From Channallabes apus (taxonomy: Eukaryota; Chordata; Actinopteri; Siluriformes; Clariidae), in contig JAMASW010000060.1 in assembly GCA_030522415.1 (NCBI GenBank), positions 1 through 64,000 on the forward strand: DNA of 64,000 bases. Reading direction: 5' to 3'. Position 1 is the stretch's first letter; the number at the start of each line of letters is the position of its first letter. The position numbers and the translations under genes were made by a program. Below the pieces are notes generated by a model. The model was given only the letters and a program-made list of their open reading frames with translations. It searched no databases and had not been told where the DNA came from. Below are positions 51,403 to 63,326 of the stretch, piece by piece.

Positions 51403-53205
51403 GGTGTCTAAACACGGAAAATAATCGGTGTGAGGAAGCGAAAACAAACTTTACAAACAAACAAACGTGATAGCCAGGCTAGTGGGCTAGCGATGCTAAT
51501 GCTAATTAGCGATGCTAATGCCGGCTAAAAGCGGTGTGCTGCAAAACAATTAAAACTTAACGATATAACACCCGTTTCGAGTAAATATATTATAAGATAC
51601 TTATCCGTTTTATGTACACTCTTCGTAAGGGGACGAAAAAGTTTAAAAGTTGGTCAGTATGGTGGAGCTCGGAAAAAAGCAGCGTCTCAGCGTCCTCGTA
51701 TAAGGGTTGCCAGATCAGTCTCCTAATTAAGGAAATTAAGGAACTTTATTGGAGGAAAAAATACAGAAAATGCAAGCATCGATAAAAATTATAAAAATAA
51801 ACTTTCGGTTCTGCTTTAATTGGGGCACAAAGTGAAAAAAGCCAGACTTCTGCTTTTAAGAAGCAGAAAAACAGAATAAATCATATTTGTTATAAAGAAA
51901 AAATCTAATTAATCAGTAATTTTCAGCAATATCATCCTCAGAGGTAGGCCCCTCAGAGTTCTAACCAGTAGGCCCCTCAGAGTTCTAACCAGATGCAAAT
52001 TGTGGTGGTTCGGTTTGAGTAAGGGAAGGTGTAACCACCTGCTCCCAGAAGGAATCTCAGATGAGAGGATGAGCGAGAAGAACGCTGCCTGCGAGCTAGA
52101 ATTAAACAAAATTAGAGAGGATTTAGCAAACATGGATTTAGTAAATCTGGGGGGAAAAAATGCACTCTGCACATATTAAAAGAAACATTACATTATTTAC
52201 ATTATTGATTTTAGTAGTATAGGATCTAAGAACTAGCAATATAAATAATCATACCAATAATCTGATTAATGTGATTGTCTTAAACTAACCATAGTATAGC
52301 AATAGTAGTAGGTAAATGAAAAATAAATATTAACAAACCTAATCAATGAATTGATTTAAGCTGATTTAATTAATCTTTAATCTTAATATCTATCCTATAA
52401 TAATTAAGTAAATTAAACAAAAGTATACTAGTTGATATATAAGTTCAAAATCATTAAAATAATCATTTAGTTATAAAAAGAGATTTAATGTATAATCAAA
52501 ATGAATAACCAGAATATATTAAAGTACTAATAGATAAATAATCTCTATACAGTTAAATACATAATGGACAGTTAAAGACAAATTAGATAAAATTAACTAT
52601 GATAAGAACAACCAAAATATAATACTTACACATCTTGATGAGGAAGATTTTGAAAGATTGCGGCTTCCACAAAAACCCAAGTTACCAACGGTGGTCAATG
52701 GTCTGGTCAAGAAAAAAAGGAATAAACCAAACTTTCTCCAAAAAAGGAGAACGTAAGACCGTCTAACGTCTTAAGCCTGCCCAGACATGAATAAATATGA
52801 GATGAGAGGAAAAATTATGCAATTGGGAGGTGCCACATCAATCTGATCTGAGCAGAATTAGCTCACATCTCATGAATATTAAAAAGGTTTCGTGACTTAA
52901 GAAGGAGCAAACAATGATGTAATTGTTAAGTGAAGGTATATAAACCCTGAAAAATTAGGGAAGTGAGAGAGAAAAGGAGAGAAATCTTGCAGTTTTTATC
53001 TGTTCGTCTTTTGTCTGGCTAGTCCAGTGCCGTCCATTTACTTTTGGTTGCAATAAACTCTTTTGCTATTTCAGTACTTGAGTAGTTATTGATTTTGTTT
53101 GGAAAATTTACATCGTTCACAACAAATTTGCCACGACAACACCTGCAAAAGATTCCTGAGGCTTTTAAAAACTCCCAGCCTGGTTCATTACTCAAAACCG
53201 CAATC

Positions 53206-53808
53206 ATGGGTAAGACTGCCGACCTGACTGCTGTCCAGAAGGCCATCATTGACACCCTCAAGCAAGAGGGTAAGACACAGAAAGACATTTCTGAACGAAT
53301 AGGCTGTTCCCAGAGTGCTGTATCAAGGCACCTCAGTGGGAAGGAAAAATGGACTACAGGTTGCAAATTTTGCATGTCATTCGGAAGTCAAGGTGCCAGA
53401 GTCTGGAGGAAGACTGGAGAGAGGGAAATGCCAAAATGCCTGAAGTCCAGAGTCAAGTACCCACAGTCAGTGATGGTCTGGGGTGCCATGTCAGCTGCTG
53501 GTGTTGGTCCACTGTGTTTTATCAAGGGCAGGGTCAATGCAGCTAGCTATCAGGAGATTTTGGAGCACTTCATGCTTCCATCTGCTGAAAAGCTTTATGG
53601 AGATGAAGATTTCATTTTTCAGCACGACCTGGCACCTGCTCACAGTGCCAAAACCACTGGTAAATGGTTTACTGACCATGGTATTACTGTGCTCAATTGG
53701 CCTGCCAACTCTCCTGACCTGAACCCCATAGAGAATCTGTGGGATATTGTGAAAGTTGAGAGACGCAAGACACAAGAATCTGCAAAAGGATTCCCGACCA
53801 AGTATTGA
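53206..53808 (+). pseudogene. Tc1-like transposase with internal deletion
   Basis: The N-terminal helix-turn-helix (MGKTADLTAVQKAIIDTLKQ ... QSAVSRHLSGK) is joined in frame to the catalytic half (VMVWGAMS, FQHDLAPAHSAK, NSPDLNPIENLW). The GRPR linker, second helix-turn-helix and first catalytic Asp are lost in the deletion, so it cannot be active. 200 residues instead of about 340. Confidence 0.9.
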
Positions 53809-54232
53809 GTGCAGAACTGAACATAATTATTTGAAGGTTGACTTTTTTTTGTATTAAAAACACTTTTCTTTTATTGGTCGGATGAAATATGCTAATTTTT
53901 TGAGATAGGGATTTTGGGTTTTCATGAGCTGTATGCCACAATCATCAATATTAAAACAATAAAAGGCTTCAACTACTTCAGTTGTGTGTAATGAATCTAA
54001 AATATATGAAAGTCTAATGTTTATCAGTACATTACAGAAAATAATGAACTTTATCACAATATGCTAATTTTTTGAGAAGGTCCTGTATTTATATTTCCAT
54101 TTATGGACCACAGCACAAATCACTTTAATAATAAGACACTTTAAGAAGTCACTTTTATGCATATTTGCACACCCCAGTCATTTCTACATTTCTAATTTGG
54201 ACAAATTTCTATTTTCTTCTTTTATATTTCTA

Positions 54233-55108
54233 CAACCCCTGGCAAAAATTCTGGAATCACCCTCTCAGAAGATGTTCATTCAAATGTTTAATTGTGTAGA
54301 AAAAAAAAACAAGCACATACATGCCACAAAACTATTTTCACTCAACAATCCAAACTTCTGGCTGTATAAAACACTTAAAAAAACAAAGAAAGATAACTAT
54401 AGTCAATGACAACTGTTTTAACAACTCAAACAGAGGAAAAAAATATGGAATCACCAAATAAAACCACTACTTGTACTTTGTTGCAGCACCTCTGGCTTTT
54501 ATAACAGCTTGAATTCTCTGAGTCCTGGATTTAACTAATGTCCAACAGTAGACTTCATCAGTCTGTCTCCAGCTTTGTCTTATTGCAGTTGCCAGATCAG
54601 CTTTGCAGGTTGGAGCCTCGTCCTGGACCATTTTCTTTCATTTCCACCACAGATTTTCAATCGGATTAAGGTCCGGACTATTTGCAGGCCATGCCATTGA
54701 CATTATATGTCTTTCCTGTAGGAATGTTTTCACAGATTTTGCCCTATGGCACGAAGCATTATCATCCTGAAAAATGATGCTACCATCACCAAACATCCTT
54801 TCAATTGATGGAATAAGAAAAGTGTCCAAAATCTCAACATAAACTTGTGCATTTATAGAAGATGTAATGACTGTCATGTCTCCCATACCTTTACCTGACA
54901 TACAACCCCATATCAATAATGATTGTGGAAATTTGCATGTTTTCTTCAGGCAGTTGTCTTTATAAATTTCATTGGAACGACACCAAACAAAAGTTCCAGC
55001 ATCATCACCCTGCGCAATGCAGATTCGTGATTCATCACTGACTCTAACTCTCATCCAGTCATCGGCAGTCCAAGATTGTCTTTCTTTAGCCCACTGAACC
55101 CTTAAGTA
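54233..55108 (-). pseudogene. Third Tc1/mariner-type fragment, truncated
   Basis: The left inverted-repeat end caacccctggcaaaaattctggaatcacc lies at 54233 after a TA. The minus-strand frame (54638-55054) holds the catalytic domain (FQDDNASCHRA, NSPDLNPIENLW) but lacks the first Asp region and the DNA-binding half, which end abruptly at about 55108. The C-terminal frame breaks just after the ENLW motif. Confidence 0.85.
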
Positions 55109-55149
55109 GTTAATTTAATTTTCTAACATATTTCTTTTATTCATATTTA

Positions 55150-55262
55150 TTTCTTAAGTTTAAGCTTTTTATTTTTAAGGTCACTGGCAGTCGTATAAGC
55201 ATTTCACTGCATATCGTACTGTGTATGACTGTGTACATGACATAAAATTTTAGTTTTGAATT
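55150..55262 (+). repeat. Non-LTR retrotransposon 3' tail (plus strand)
   Basis: ggtcactggcagtcgtataagcatttcactgc and following, ending ttttgaatttgaa; it is the reverse-strand counterpart of 33968-34130. Confidence 0.6.
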
Positions 55263-55504
55263 TGAAACATAACCAGGGTGTCATGCTTAACAGCTTAATG
55301 CAATGGGTTACATAAAAACATGTAGGCTTATGAATAGTAGTTATATATGTACTGTGAATGAAATGTTCAAGAATAAAAGTATCATAAATTGCCAAATAAT
55401 TAAAATACACATGTAAACAATGAGTGTGACATTTGAAATACAGTTTATCTAAAAAAATTAGAATATCATGCAAAAGTGTTTAAATTATAAAATTATGGGG
55501 TGGG

Positions 55505-55572
55505 GGGGGGGGACACCAGGGAAAAAACATACACAACCGGGAAAGATGATTTGCCCTTTAGGGCCACCGTAA
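55505..55572 (-). repeat. Third copy of the inverted-repeat element terminus
   Basis: gggaaagatgatttgccctttagggccaccgta matches the terminus at 63195-63227 and, inverted, 40830-40862. The match continues weakly to about 60 bp (tatgttttttccct). With the left terminus it could delimit one element from 40830 to 55572. Confidence 0.65.
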
Positions 55573-55972
55573 AAAACGGTAGAAAATGAAATTATCTAGT
55601 AAAATATACTGTACAAAGTAAAACAAAATATCAATATAACAATAAGAAATATGAAAGAGGAAAGCTTCTCAGCGTCCGTACGAGGACGCTGAGAAGCTGC
55701 TTTTTTCCGAGCTCCACCATACTGACCAACTTTTAAACTTTTTCGTCCCCTTACGAAGAGTGTACATAAAACGGATAAGTATCTTATAATATATTTACTC
55801 GAAACGCGTGTTATATCGTTAACTTTTAATTGTTTTGCAGCACACCGCTTTTAGCCGACATTAGCATCGCTAATTAGCATTAGCATCGCTAGCCCAGCTA
55901 TCACGTTTGTTTGTTTGTTTGTAAAGCTTGTTTTCGCTTCCTCACACCGATTATTTTCCGTGTTTAGACACC

Positions 55973-56896
55973 ATGTCGGTTGTGATTCTGCCTCTGAGTG
56001 CAGGTGAGGAGACATTGGAGCTGCACTCGGTGGATTTGGAGGTGGAGGCCGTGGAGAAGCTGATCCGTGAGCTACAGGTGAAGCTGGCCCGGTTACAGCA
56101 GCGGAAAGCCACGCTTGAATCGACGCAGACCGACGCTCATCTGTCCCAGGTAAATTCTCGGCGTGAGAATTCTCCTACAACCTCAACCCCGCGTGCTTCT
56201 CTGCCCAGGTCCAACACACCAAGGACGCAGCCCGCCCAGTGTTCCTACACCCCGGCGCCGGGATGCCACGGACCCTGGATACAGGAGCGGCGGAAGAAGC
56301 ACGCCAAGCCCCGGGCGAGGACCTCTCCCCCTCCACCACCACCACCCGTCTTCGACATCTCGACCCAAAACCGCTTCGCTCCTCTCCGCGAGACGGCACA
56401 AGACGTCCTGGTCATCGGAGACTCCATCGTTCGTCACGTGCGTGCTACCACAGCTAAAGGTAAGGTGCACACACGCTGTTTACCTGGTGCACGTGTTCTT
56501 GATGTTGCTGCACAGGTGCCTGCTGCCCTGAGGAAGAACATTGGAGCTGTGGTTCTTCATGCCGGCACGAACGACACCAGGCTGAGGCAGACGGAGATCC
56601 TAAAGAAGGACTTCAGGAGCCTGGTCGAGAAGGTCCGCAGCACATCACCCACGACAAGGATCATCGTATCTGGACCGCTTCCCACATTTCAGCGAGGAAT
56701 CGAGAAGTTCAGTAGATTATTTGCTTTTAATGAATGGTTACAATCTTGGTGTCAACAACAGAAATTACGCTTTGTTGATAACTGGAATGTTTTCTGGGAG
56801 CGTCCTAGGCTCTATCACACCGATGGCCTACACCCTAGCAGAGCTGGAGCAGCGGTCCTCTCTGACAACATCTCCAGAACACTACGAACCATCTGA
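55973..56896 (+). CDS. L2 LINE ORF1: coiled coil plus SGNH esterase domain
   Basis: 307 residues from the ATG at 55973 (context ccATGt). Same order as the minus-strand copy, one residue shorter, with a few substitutions in the linker. GDS nucleophile block, GTND and DGLHP are intact. ORF1 esterases of this kind are known in L2/CR1-type LINEs; the coiled coil is expected to multimerise and the protein to package the RNA. Confidence 0.9.
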   Translation: MSVVILPLSAGEETLELHSVDLEVEAVEKLIRELQVKLARLQQRKATLESTQTDAHLSQVNSRRENSPTTSTPRASLPRSNTPRTQPAQCSYTPAPGCHGPWIQERRKKHAKPRARTSPPPPPPPVFDISTQNRFAPLRETAQDVLVIGDSIVRHVRATTAKGKVHTRCLPGARVLDVAAQVPAALRKNIGAVVLHAGTNDTRLRQTEILKKDFRSLVEKVRSTSPTTRIIVSGPLPTFQRGIEKFSRLFAFNEWLQSWCQQQKLRFVDNWNVFWERPRLYHTDGLHPSRAGAAVLSDNISRTLRTI

Positions 56897-56992
56897 CTGG
56901 CGGTAAGTCATACTGTAGATTCCAAACATATTAGACACATCACAACTCAACGTAGTGATAGACGAACACACATAGCTTGTCCTATAGAAACT

Positions 56993-59953
56993 GTGTCTGT
57001 TCCCCGAATACTGAGAAAAAAGAATAAATTTGTTAAATTTGCCCGAAACAATCTGATAACCATAAAACCAGAAAAAGGCAAAATAAGTAGTCAAAATCCA
57101 CCTCTAAAGTTTGGACTACTCAACATTAGATCCCTTGCGCCTAAAGCACTTATTGTTAATGAAATTATCTCAGATTATTGCCTTGACGCACTCTGTCTCA
57201 CTGAAACCTGGCTTAAACCAAATGAATATTTTGGTCTAAATGAGTCTACTCCGTCAGGATATTTCTATAAGCACGAGCCCCGTCTAATTGGTCGCGGTGG
57301 TGGTGTCGCCACTATCTACAATGATGTACTCACTGTTACCCAGAAAATAAGGCCCAGGTTTAATTCATTTGAAGTGCTTATCATTAATGTTGCACTAAAT
57401 GAAATACGTAATAAACCCTTGCTATATTTTACCCTGGCCACCGTGTACAGACCCCCGGGGCCATATGGCGATTTTCTTAAAGAATTTGGACATCTGCTAT
57501 CAGACCTATTGGTTAACTCTGACAAAGTATTGATAGTAGGAGACTTTAACATTCATGTAGATGATGCTAACGACGCTTTAGCACTCACATTTATGGATTT
57601 ATTAAATTCCTTTGGGGTTAAGCAAAATATAATTGGAGCAACTCACCGCTTTAATCATACGCTAGATTTAATTATATCCCATGGTATAGATGTCTCTAAT
57701 ATAGAGATCATACCTCAAAGTGATGATATCACAGATCATCACCTCCTGACATATACTCTACCCGTAGAACAGATTAGCTGTGTCTCCCCACGTTATCAAT
57801 CTGTTAGAAATATGAATCCCACCACTAAAGACAGATTCACAAGTAATCTGCCGGATCTGTCCCAATTTCTTATTAGACCCCTAAATGCAGATGATCTAGA
57901 TGAAGTGACTAGCAGCATGGGCACTATTTTTACCAGTACATTAGACACTGTTGCTCCCATCAGATTAAAAAAAGTCAGAGATAAAACATTGGCACCGTGG
58001 TACAACAGTCATACTCGCGCCCTAAAGAGAGCAACCCGTAACCTCGAGCGAAAATGGAGGAAAACTAAATTAGAAGTCTTTCGAATTGCATATAAAGACA
58101 GTATGTGCAGCTATAGACAGGCTCTAAAAACTGCTAGGACCGAGCATCTTAGCCAACTGATAGCAAGAAACCAAAACAATCCCAGGTTCTTATTTAGTAC
58201 AGTGGCTCGCCTAACAAAACCTAAGATGCCCGCAGAATGTATCCCATCACAGTTTAGAAGTGAAGACTTTATGGACTTCTTTAATGAAAAAATCAATAAT
58301 ATCAGGAAGAAAATAATGGAGGTTCAACCTCTAATAGTATCTCACGATCCAGTTCAGCCTATAGCTTCACATTTAGATTTTCACTGCTTTACAGGTATAG
58401 GACAGGAAGAGCTGTATAAACTCATCACCTCGGCTAAATCAACAACGTGCCTGTTAGACCCAATCCCAACCAGATTTTTAAAAGAAGTGATGCTTACGGT
58501 TGGAGAGCCACTCCTAAACATTATTAATTCTTCATTACATCTAGGTCACGTCCCTAAACCTTTCAAGTTAGCAGTTATTAAGCCGCTTCTTAAAAAATCT
58601 AATTTAGACGCGAATGAAATAAAAAATTACAGACCGATTTCAAACCTCCCGTTCATATCAAAAATACTAGAAAAAGTAGTATCAGCTCAAATTTGCACAT
58701 TCTTGCAGGATAACAACATCCTTGAAGAATTTCAGTCAGGTTTCAGGCCCCATCATTGCACAGAAACTGCACTAGTTAAGATTACAAATGACTTGTTTTT
58801 AGCTTCAGACCAAGGCTGCATCTCATTGCTAGTCCTGCTTGATCTTAGTGCTGCATTCGACACTATAGATCATAATATTCTCATAGATCGCTTACAAAAT
58901 TATATAGGTATTCAGGGACAGGCATTAAAATGGTTTAGATCTTACCTGTCTGATCGCTACCATTTTGTAGATCTAAATGGAGAACCGTCTGGTATAATGC
59001 CAGTGAAATATGGGGTCCCACAAGGGTCAGTTTTAGGACCTCTGTTGTTCTCAATATACATGCTTCCCTTGGGTAACATCATTAGAAGACATGGGATTAG
59101 TTTCCATTGTTATGCTGATGATACCCAATTATATATCTCAACTAAACCAGATGAAATACCTAAGCTGTCTAGATTAACTGAGTGTGTCCAGGACATAAAA
59201 GATTGGATGACCAATAACTTTCTTTTATTAAATTCAGATAAGACAGAGATATTACTTATTGGCCCAAAAACCAGCACACAACAGCTTTCACAATTCAGCT
59301 TGCGCTTAGAAGGATGTACTGTTATTACCAGCTCAGCAGTAAAAGATCTGGGAGTAATATTAGACAGTAACTTGTCTTTTGAAAATCACATTTCAAATAT
59401 CACAAAAACAGCCTTTTTCCATCTTCGAAATATTGCTAAACTTAGGAACATCTTATCCGTATCTGATGCAGAAAAACTAGTTCATGCATTCATGACCTCC
59501 AGACTGGACTATTGTAATGCATTACTAGGTGGTTGTCCTGCATCCTCAATAAACAAGCTTCAGTTAATCCAAAATGCAGCTGCCAGGGTTCTCACTAGAT
59601 CCAGAAAATATGATCATATAACCCCAATATTATCATCCCTGCACTGGCTACCTGTTCAGTTTAGAATAAATTACAAAATAGTATTACTTACATACAAGGC
59701 CTTAAATGGTTTAGCTCCCACATACCTAACCAGTCTTCTGATACGCTACAATCCACCACGCGCCTTAAGATCACAAAACTCCGGACTTCTGGTAGTTCCC
59801 AGAATTTCAAAATCTACAAAAGGGGGTAGGGCTTTTTCATATTTAGCTCCAAAGCTTTGGAATAGCCTTCCAGACAGTGTTCGGGGAGCAGACACGGTTT
59901 CTCAGTTCAAAAGTAGACTCAAGACGCATCTTTTTAATCTGGCATACACATAA
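56993..59953 (+). CDS. L2 LINE ORF2: apurinic-type endonuclease and reverse transcriptase
   Basis: About 986 residues of uninterrupted frame. Endonuclease blocks in order: [51 protein letters not shown] blocks: [52 protein letters not shown] (Asp709/Asp710), [11 protein letters not shown], and the C-terminal [10 protein letters not shown] region. No ATG lies near the start; 56993 is GTG and the frame begins after the ORF1 stop, so initiation is by re-initiation, a non-ATG codon or splicing. Probably competent otherwise. Confidence 0.9.
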   Translation: MSVPRILRKKNKFVKFARNNLITIKPEKGKISSQNPPLKFGLLNIRSLAPKALIVNEIISDYCLDALCLTETWLKPNEYFGLNESTPSGYFYKHEPRLIGRGGGVATIYNDVLTVTQKIRPRFNSFEVLIINVALNEIRNKPLLYFTLATVYRPPGPYGDFLKEFGHLLSDLLVNSDKVLIVGDFNIHVDDANDALALTFMDLLNSFGVKQNIIGATHRFNHTLDLIISHGIDVSNIEIIPQSDDITDHHLLTYTLPVEQISCVSPRYQSVRNMNPTTKDRFTSNLPDLSQFLIRPLNADDLDEVTSSMGTIFTSTLDTVAPIRLKKVRDKTLAPWYNSHTRALKRATRNLERKWRKTKLEVFRIAYKDSMCSYRQALKTARTEHLSQLIARNQNNPRFLFSTVARLTKPKMPAECIPSQFRSEDFMDFFNEKINNIRKKIMEVQPLIVSHDPVQPIASHLDFHCFTGIGQEELYKLITSAKSTTCLLDPIPTRFLKEVMLTVGEPLLNIINSSLHLGHVPKPFKLAVIKPLLKKSNLDANEIKNYRPISNLPFISKILEKVVSAQICTFLQDNNILEEFQSGFRPHHCTETALVKITNDLFLASDQGCISLLVLLDLSAAFDTIDHNILIDRLQNYIGIQGQALKWFRSYLSDRYHFVDLNGEPSGIMPVKYGVPQGSVLGPLLFSIYMLPLGNIIRRHGISFHCYADDTQLYISTKPDEIPKLSRLTECVQDIKDWMTNNFLLLNSDKTEILLIGPKTSTQQLSQFSLRLEGCTVITSSAVKDLGVILDSNLSFENHISNITKTAFFHLRNIAKLRNILSVSDAEKLVHAFMTSRLDYCNALLGGCPASSINKLQLIQNAAARVLTRSRKYDHITPILSSLHWLPVQFRINYKIVLLTYKALNGLAPTYLTSLLIRYNPPRALRSQNSGLLVVPRISKSTKGGRAFSYLAPKLWNSLPDSVRGADTVSQFKSRLKTHLFNLAYT

Positions 59954-60720
59954 CTCATCCCAGTACTCATACTCCAGTACACCTATACCGAATGGCAACT
60001 ACGCTAATTCTCCCCATCTGTTCTGTATTTCTCTACCCATCCCGAGGCATCGGGAGATTTTGCCAGCTTCAGTAGACAAAGGCCGACCCTGCGAGGTTCC
60101 TGAGGCATCCAGAGAAGGACCAGCTCCAGCTGGATTCAGCTTTATGATGGTTGGAGCCACACATGCTGCTCCTGTGCTTCCAGTGATCCAGACCTCATCT
60201 GCCCTCTGCACCTACTGACTCGTCCCTATGCTGAACTGGTCTTCATGTCAATTTAAATAATTTCTGTCATATTGAATTTTCACCTGCACAACACACAAGA
60301 TGTTATATTTCTATCTGTTATCGCCCAAATGAGGATGGGTTCCCTGTTGAGTCTGGTTCCTCTCAAGGTTTCTTCCTATTGCCATCTCAGGGAGTTTTTC
60401 CTTGCCACCGTCGCCGTCACCCTTGGCTTGCTCATCAGAGAAATTTCATTCATTCGTCTCATTATTATCTGCACATTTTTCTCACACATCCACACTTCCA
60501 ATTATTTTCTTTTCTATAATTATTATTATTATTTGTTTTTATTTATTTATTTTCTATTATAATTTTATTTATTTATTTATTATTTTATATATAATTATTC
60601 TATATACAGTTTTTTTTTTTTTTTTTTTTTTGTTAAATTTCTTTAATTTTTGTGAAGCTGCTTTGAGACAATGACCATTGTTAAAAGCGCTATATAAATA
60701 AAATTGAATTGAATTGAATT

Positions 60721-63227
60721 GAAAAAATAGAAATTTGTCCAAATTAGAAATGTAGAAATGACTGGGGTGTGCAAATATGCATAAAAGTGACTTCTTAAAG
60801 TGTCTTATTATTAAAGTGATTTGTGCTGTGGTCCATAAATGGAAATATAAATATATAGTGCAAAAGTGTGCATGAATGTGCAGATAACACTTGAAGCATT
60901 CAGCTTGTAAATTTATCCCAGATTTCAGCTCATCTTTCCCATGAAACGTCAGGTCAGGTGAGATGGCTGGCCAATCAAGCAACTAAATGGTCAGCAAAAT
61001 AGTTGGTGGTAGTGTTTGACATTAGGGGGCTTACACTCCTTCTGGAAGGTGTAGATGATCATCTTCTGGACAACTTGTTTGGTCAGCAGTCTTCCCCATG
61101 ATCGCAGTGAAATATTCTAATATTTTGACATACTGGATTTTTGATTTTCATGGAGGTGTAAGCAGTAATCATTTAAATGAAACTAAAAAGTTTTACTTTT
61201 GGAATAACATAGAAATGAATTTTTGGAAATGCAAAGAACCTCTGTTTTAACTGCTTAACATATGGGATTAATTTATTCATAAATATTATGGAATATGTTG
61301 TTCGAACTGAAACAGAGATGTAACTAATATCTCCAAGGCAGCATGTACAAGTTAGCAGAACAACATTAATGATGCTAAAATCACATACTTTATATAAGCC
61401 TGTACCCTTACACAGAGTGGAGTAACATCTGATTCTATTCAATGTCATTTGCAGCAATGCTTTACATGCACTTTAACTGTTTTGCTAAAGAATAAGCAAA
61501 CTGGAAATAAATACTCAACTATAAATTACATTAAACCCTTTATTTACAAATTAATTAAATACATGCATGTATTGGTGGTGCAAGAAGGCAGATCATCAAG
61601 GGTCTGTCTTCTCCACGACAATCTACAACAGGGGAGAAATAAAGACATGTTAATGTAAGTGTCTAGTAAAAAGACTTCATGATGTTACTATGCAGGTTGA
61701 CACACACGCATGCAGGCAGGCACGCACACAACATTTTATATATTTCATAGAACGCAAGCTTTTAGTAATGCTGTGTACAATTATTGGGTTTTGTTATTAA
61801 GGATTGCTGCAGAATTTGGCCCCATCTACACCATTCGTTAACACACATCATGAAGAGAAATTTGCCCCTGTCCCCAGATTAAGATGTGCTCAGTGGTGTT
61901 CTTGAAAAGAGGGGTGAATACTTCTGAACACTCACCTTCTGCTCAGGATGTACACCTGGTGTAGAAATCAGCTGATACACAGGCAGTTGATGATTTACAT
62001 ACAGTTCACTGTGAAAAGGAAAACACACAAGCATACATGTTATAAGGAGTATAAACACATATTTAATGACTTTATAATAGAATAGACAGAACCTGAACAA
62101 AAGCCCCTTTTCTTGACTGTTACATACTGTACATTGTGTAAACACATAGCTAACTACTCAGAAGAGCTCTAGCTATGATAATACCACTACATTACACTGC
62201 AGTATTATACACTATATGGAACTCATGAGCTCCAATAAACTGCATACAACAATTCATTAACCATCTGTAACATTTAACCCATAACAGGAGCAGCTAAGAA
62301 TTAGCTCAGGGATAATTAGCAATAGTTGATAGACAACAGTGGACATTCTGCTATCTTAGCTCTTTTAGTAAACTAGCGCTTAGCATAATGATATTAACTT
62401 GCTTATGGATCCATATTTGGACAGGTGTTTTACAGAAACAATGGAGCTAACTGTTTACATCACGTATATGTGTCCAAATACACTATTAAATTAATATATG
62501 TTAATGAACATGCTAGTTTCCCCATGCTAAGTGCTAGCGGTTAGCATAGTGATATTAGCTTGCTTGTAAATCCATATGTGGATGTATATTACAGAGATGG
62601 CATGGAGCTGATGGTTTATATCAGTGTTTAATGGTCTAAATGAGATTATCTTCCTTTTAATCACTGACATTTACACTCGGCTCGGCATTTCCCCCAAACA
62701 CTCCAAAAGTATTAACACTGCTACAAAGTTATCATTAGTGCCTAAAACAGTAACATCTAATTAATTTTATATATTAAACATTACCTGGTAAATGTGTCCA
62801 GTTGAAAAATTAGGGAAAATTATAACGTTATCGCGCTATAATTCACTGTACATTCCATGGTGGTGTTGTGGAGCTGATATCCGGAAAGCTTCCGTGTTTA
62901 ATTGCGTTTTGACCTCAACTCCCATAGTCCTTTGCGCGTTAGCTTTAGCATTTAGCTTGCAAAATACGAGAGAAAGAGAGTTCTCACACGGCGAAAAGCA
63001 GTTGCGCACAAACGAGAAAACGCACACATTTTCAAGAAAAAACACATTTCCAAGGAAAAAACACATTTTCAAGAAAAAAAATTTTTTTTTCAAGGAAAAA
63101 AAATTTCAAGAGAAAAAGCACACATTTTCAAGGGAAAAAATTTTTTCTTTCAAGGGAAAAAAAACTTTTACAAGGGAAAAAACACACATATATGGGAAAG
63201 ATGATTTGCCCTTCTGGGCCACCGTAC
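60721..63227 (-). repeat. Right arm of the large inverted repeat
   Basis: Reverse complement of 40830-43222 plus 54088-54215, without the Tc1 insertion (empty site at about 60845-60870). Ends with the terminus ggccaccgta at 63227. Contains the mirror of the decayed Tc1 fragment (about 60940-61110), the exon-like segments, and the A-rich imperfect repeats (63010-63190). Small differences between the arms are scattered. Confidence 0.85.
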
Positions 63228-63326
63228 TTTTTTCCTTTTGAGACAAAATATTCTATTTTCATTGAATTACTTTAAAACCTTTTTTATTTTATAAATTTTT
63301 TCAAAAACAAACTTTTTTCTTTATCA

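Larger units (their letters stand above)
43671..51702 (-). mobile_element. L2-clade LINE, minus strand, full length but interrupted
   Basis: Nearly identical to the plus-strand L2 at 55663-60720. It starts (3' end) with attcaattcaattcaatttt at 43671 and ends (5' end) near tacgaggacgctgag at about 51702. An LTR element splits it at 45406-48439. The 5' UTR has several gctaatgcta-type repeats (about 51490-51530). Confidence 0.92.
43488..53134. mobile_element. Solo-LTR-like segment in the Tc1 element (itself split by an L2)
   Basis: The Tc1 sequence breaks at ctctaaACAC and resumes at ACACctgcaaaag. The inserted DNA begins TGTGGAAAAATT and ends GCCACGACA, giving TG..CA ends and a 4-bp ACAC duplication. 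Its own bases are 43488-43670 and 51703-53134 (about 1.6 kb). The right part has TATATAA (about 52938) and a gcaataaactctttt signal (about 53050), as in U3-R. No internal coding region is seen, so a solo LTR is likely; strand and family are uncertain. Confidence 0.5.
43223..54085 (+). mobile_element. Tc1-like element split by nested insertions
   Basis: Left end caggtccttctaaaaaaattagcatattg at 43223 and right end as its reverse complement at 54085, each with a long (about 215-bp) inverted repeat, flanked by TA (43221-43222, 54086-54087). The right arm of the large palindrome shows the empty site (gcactatatatttatattt at about 60845-60870). The element's own sequence is 43223-43487 and 53135-54085; everything between was inserted later. 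Confidence 0.88.
55663..60720 (+). mobile_element. L2-clade LINE, full length, plus strand
   Basis: About 5.06 kb: 5' UTR (with a 15-bp hairpin at the very start), ORF1 with SGNH domain, long ORF2 with endonuclease and RT, 3' UTR with poly-T (about 60609-60632), ending agcgctatataaataaaattgaattgaattgaatt. Abuts the truncated right arm of the large inverted repeat at about 60721. Best-preserved LINE in the window. Confidence 0.93.
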
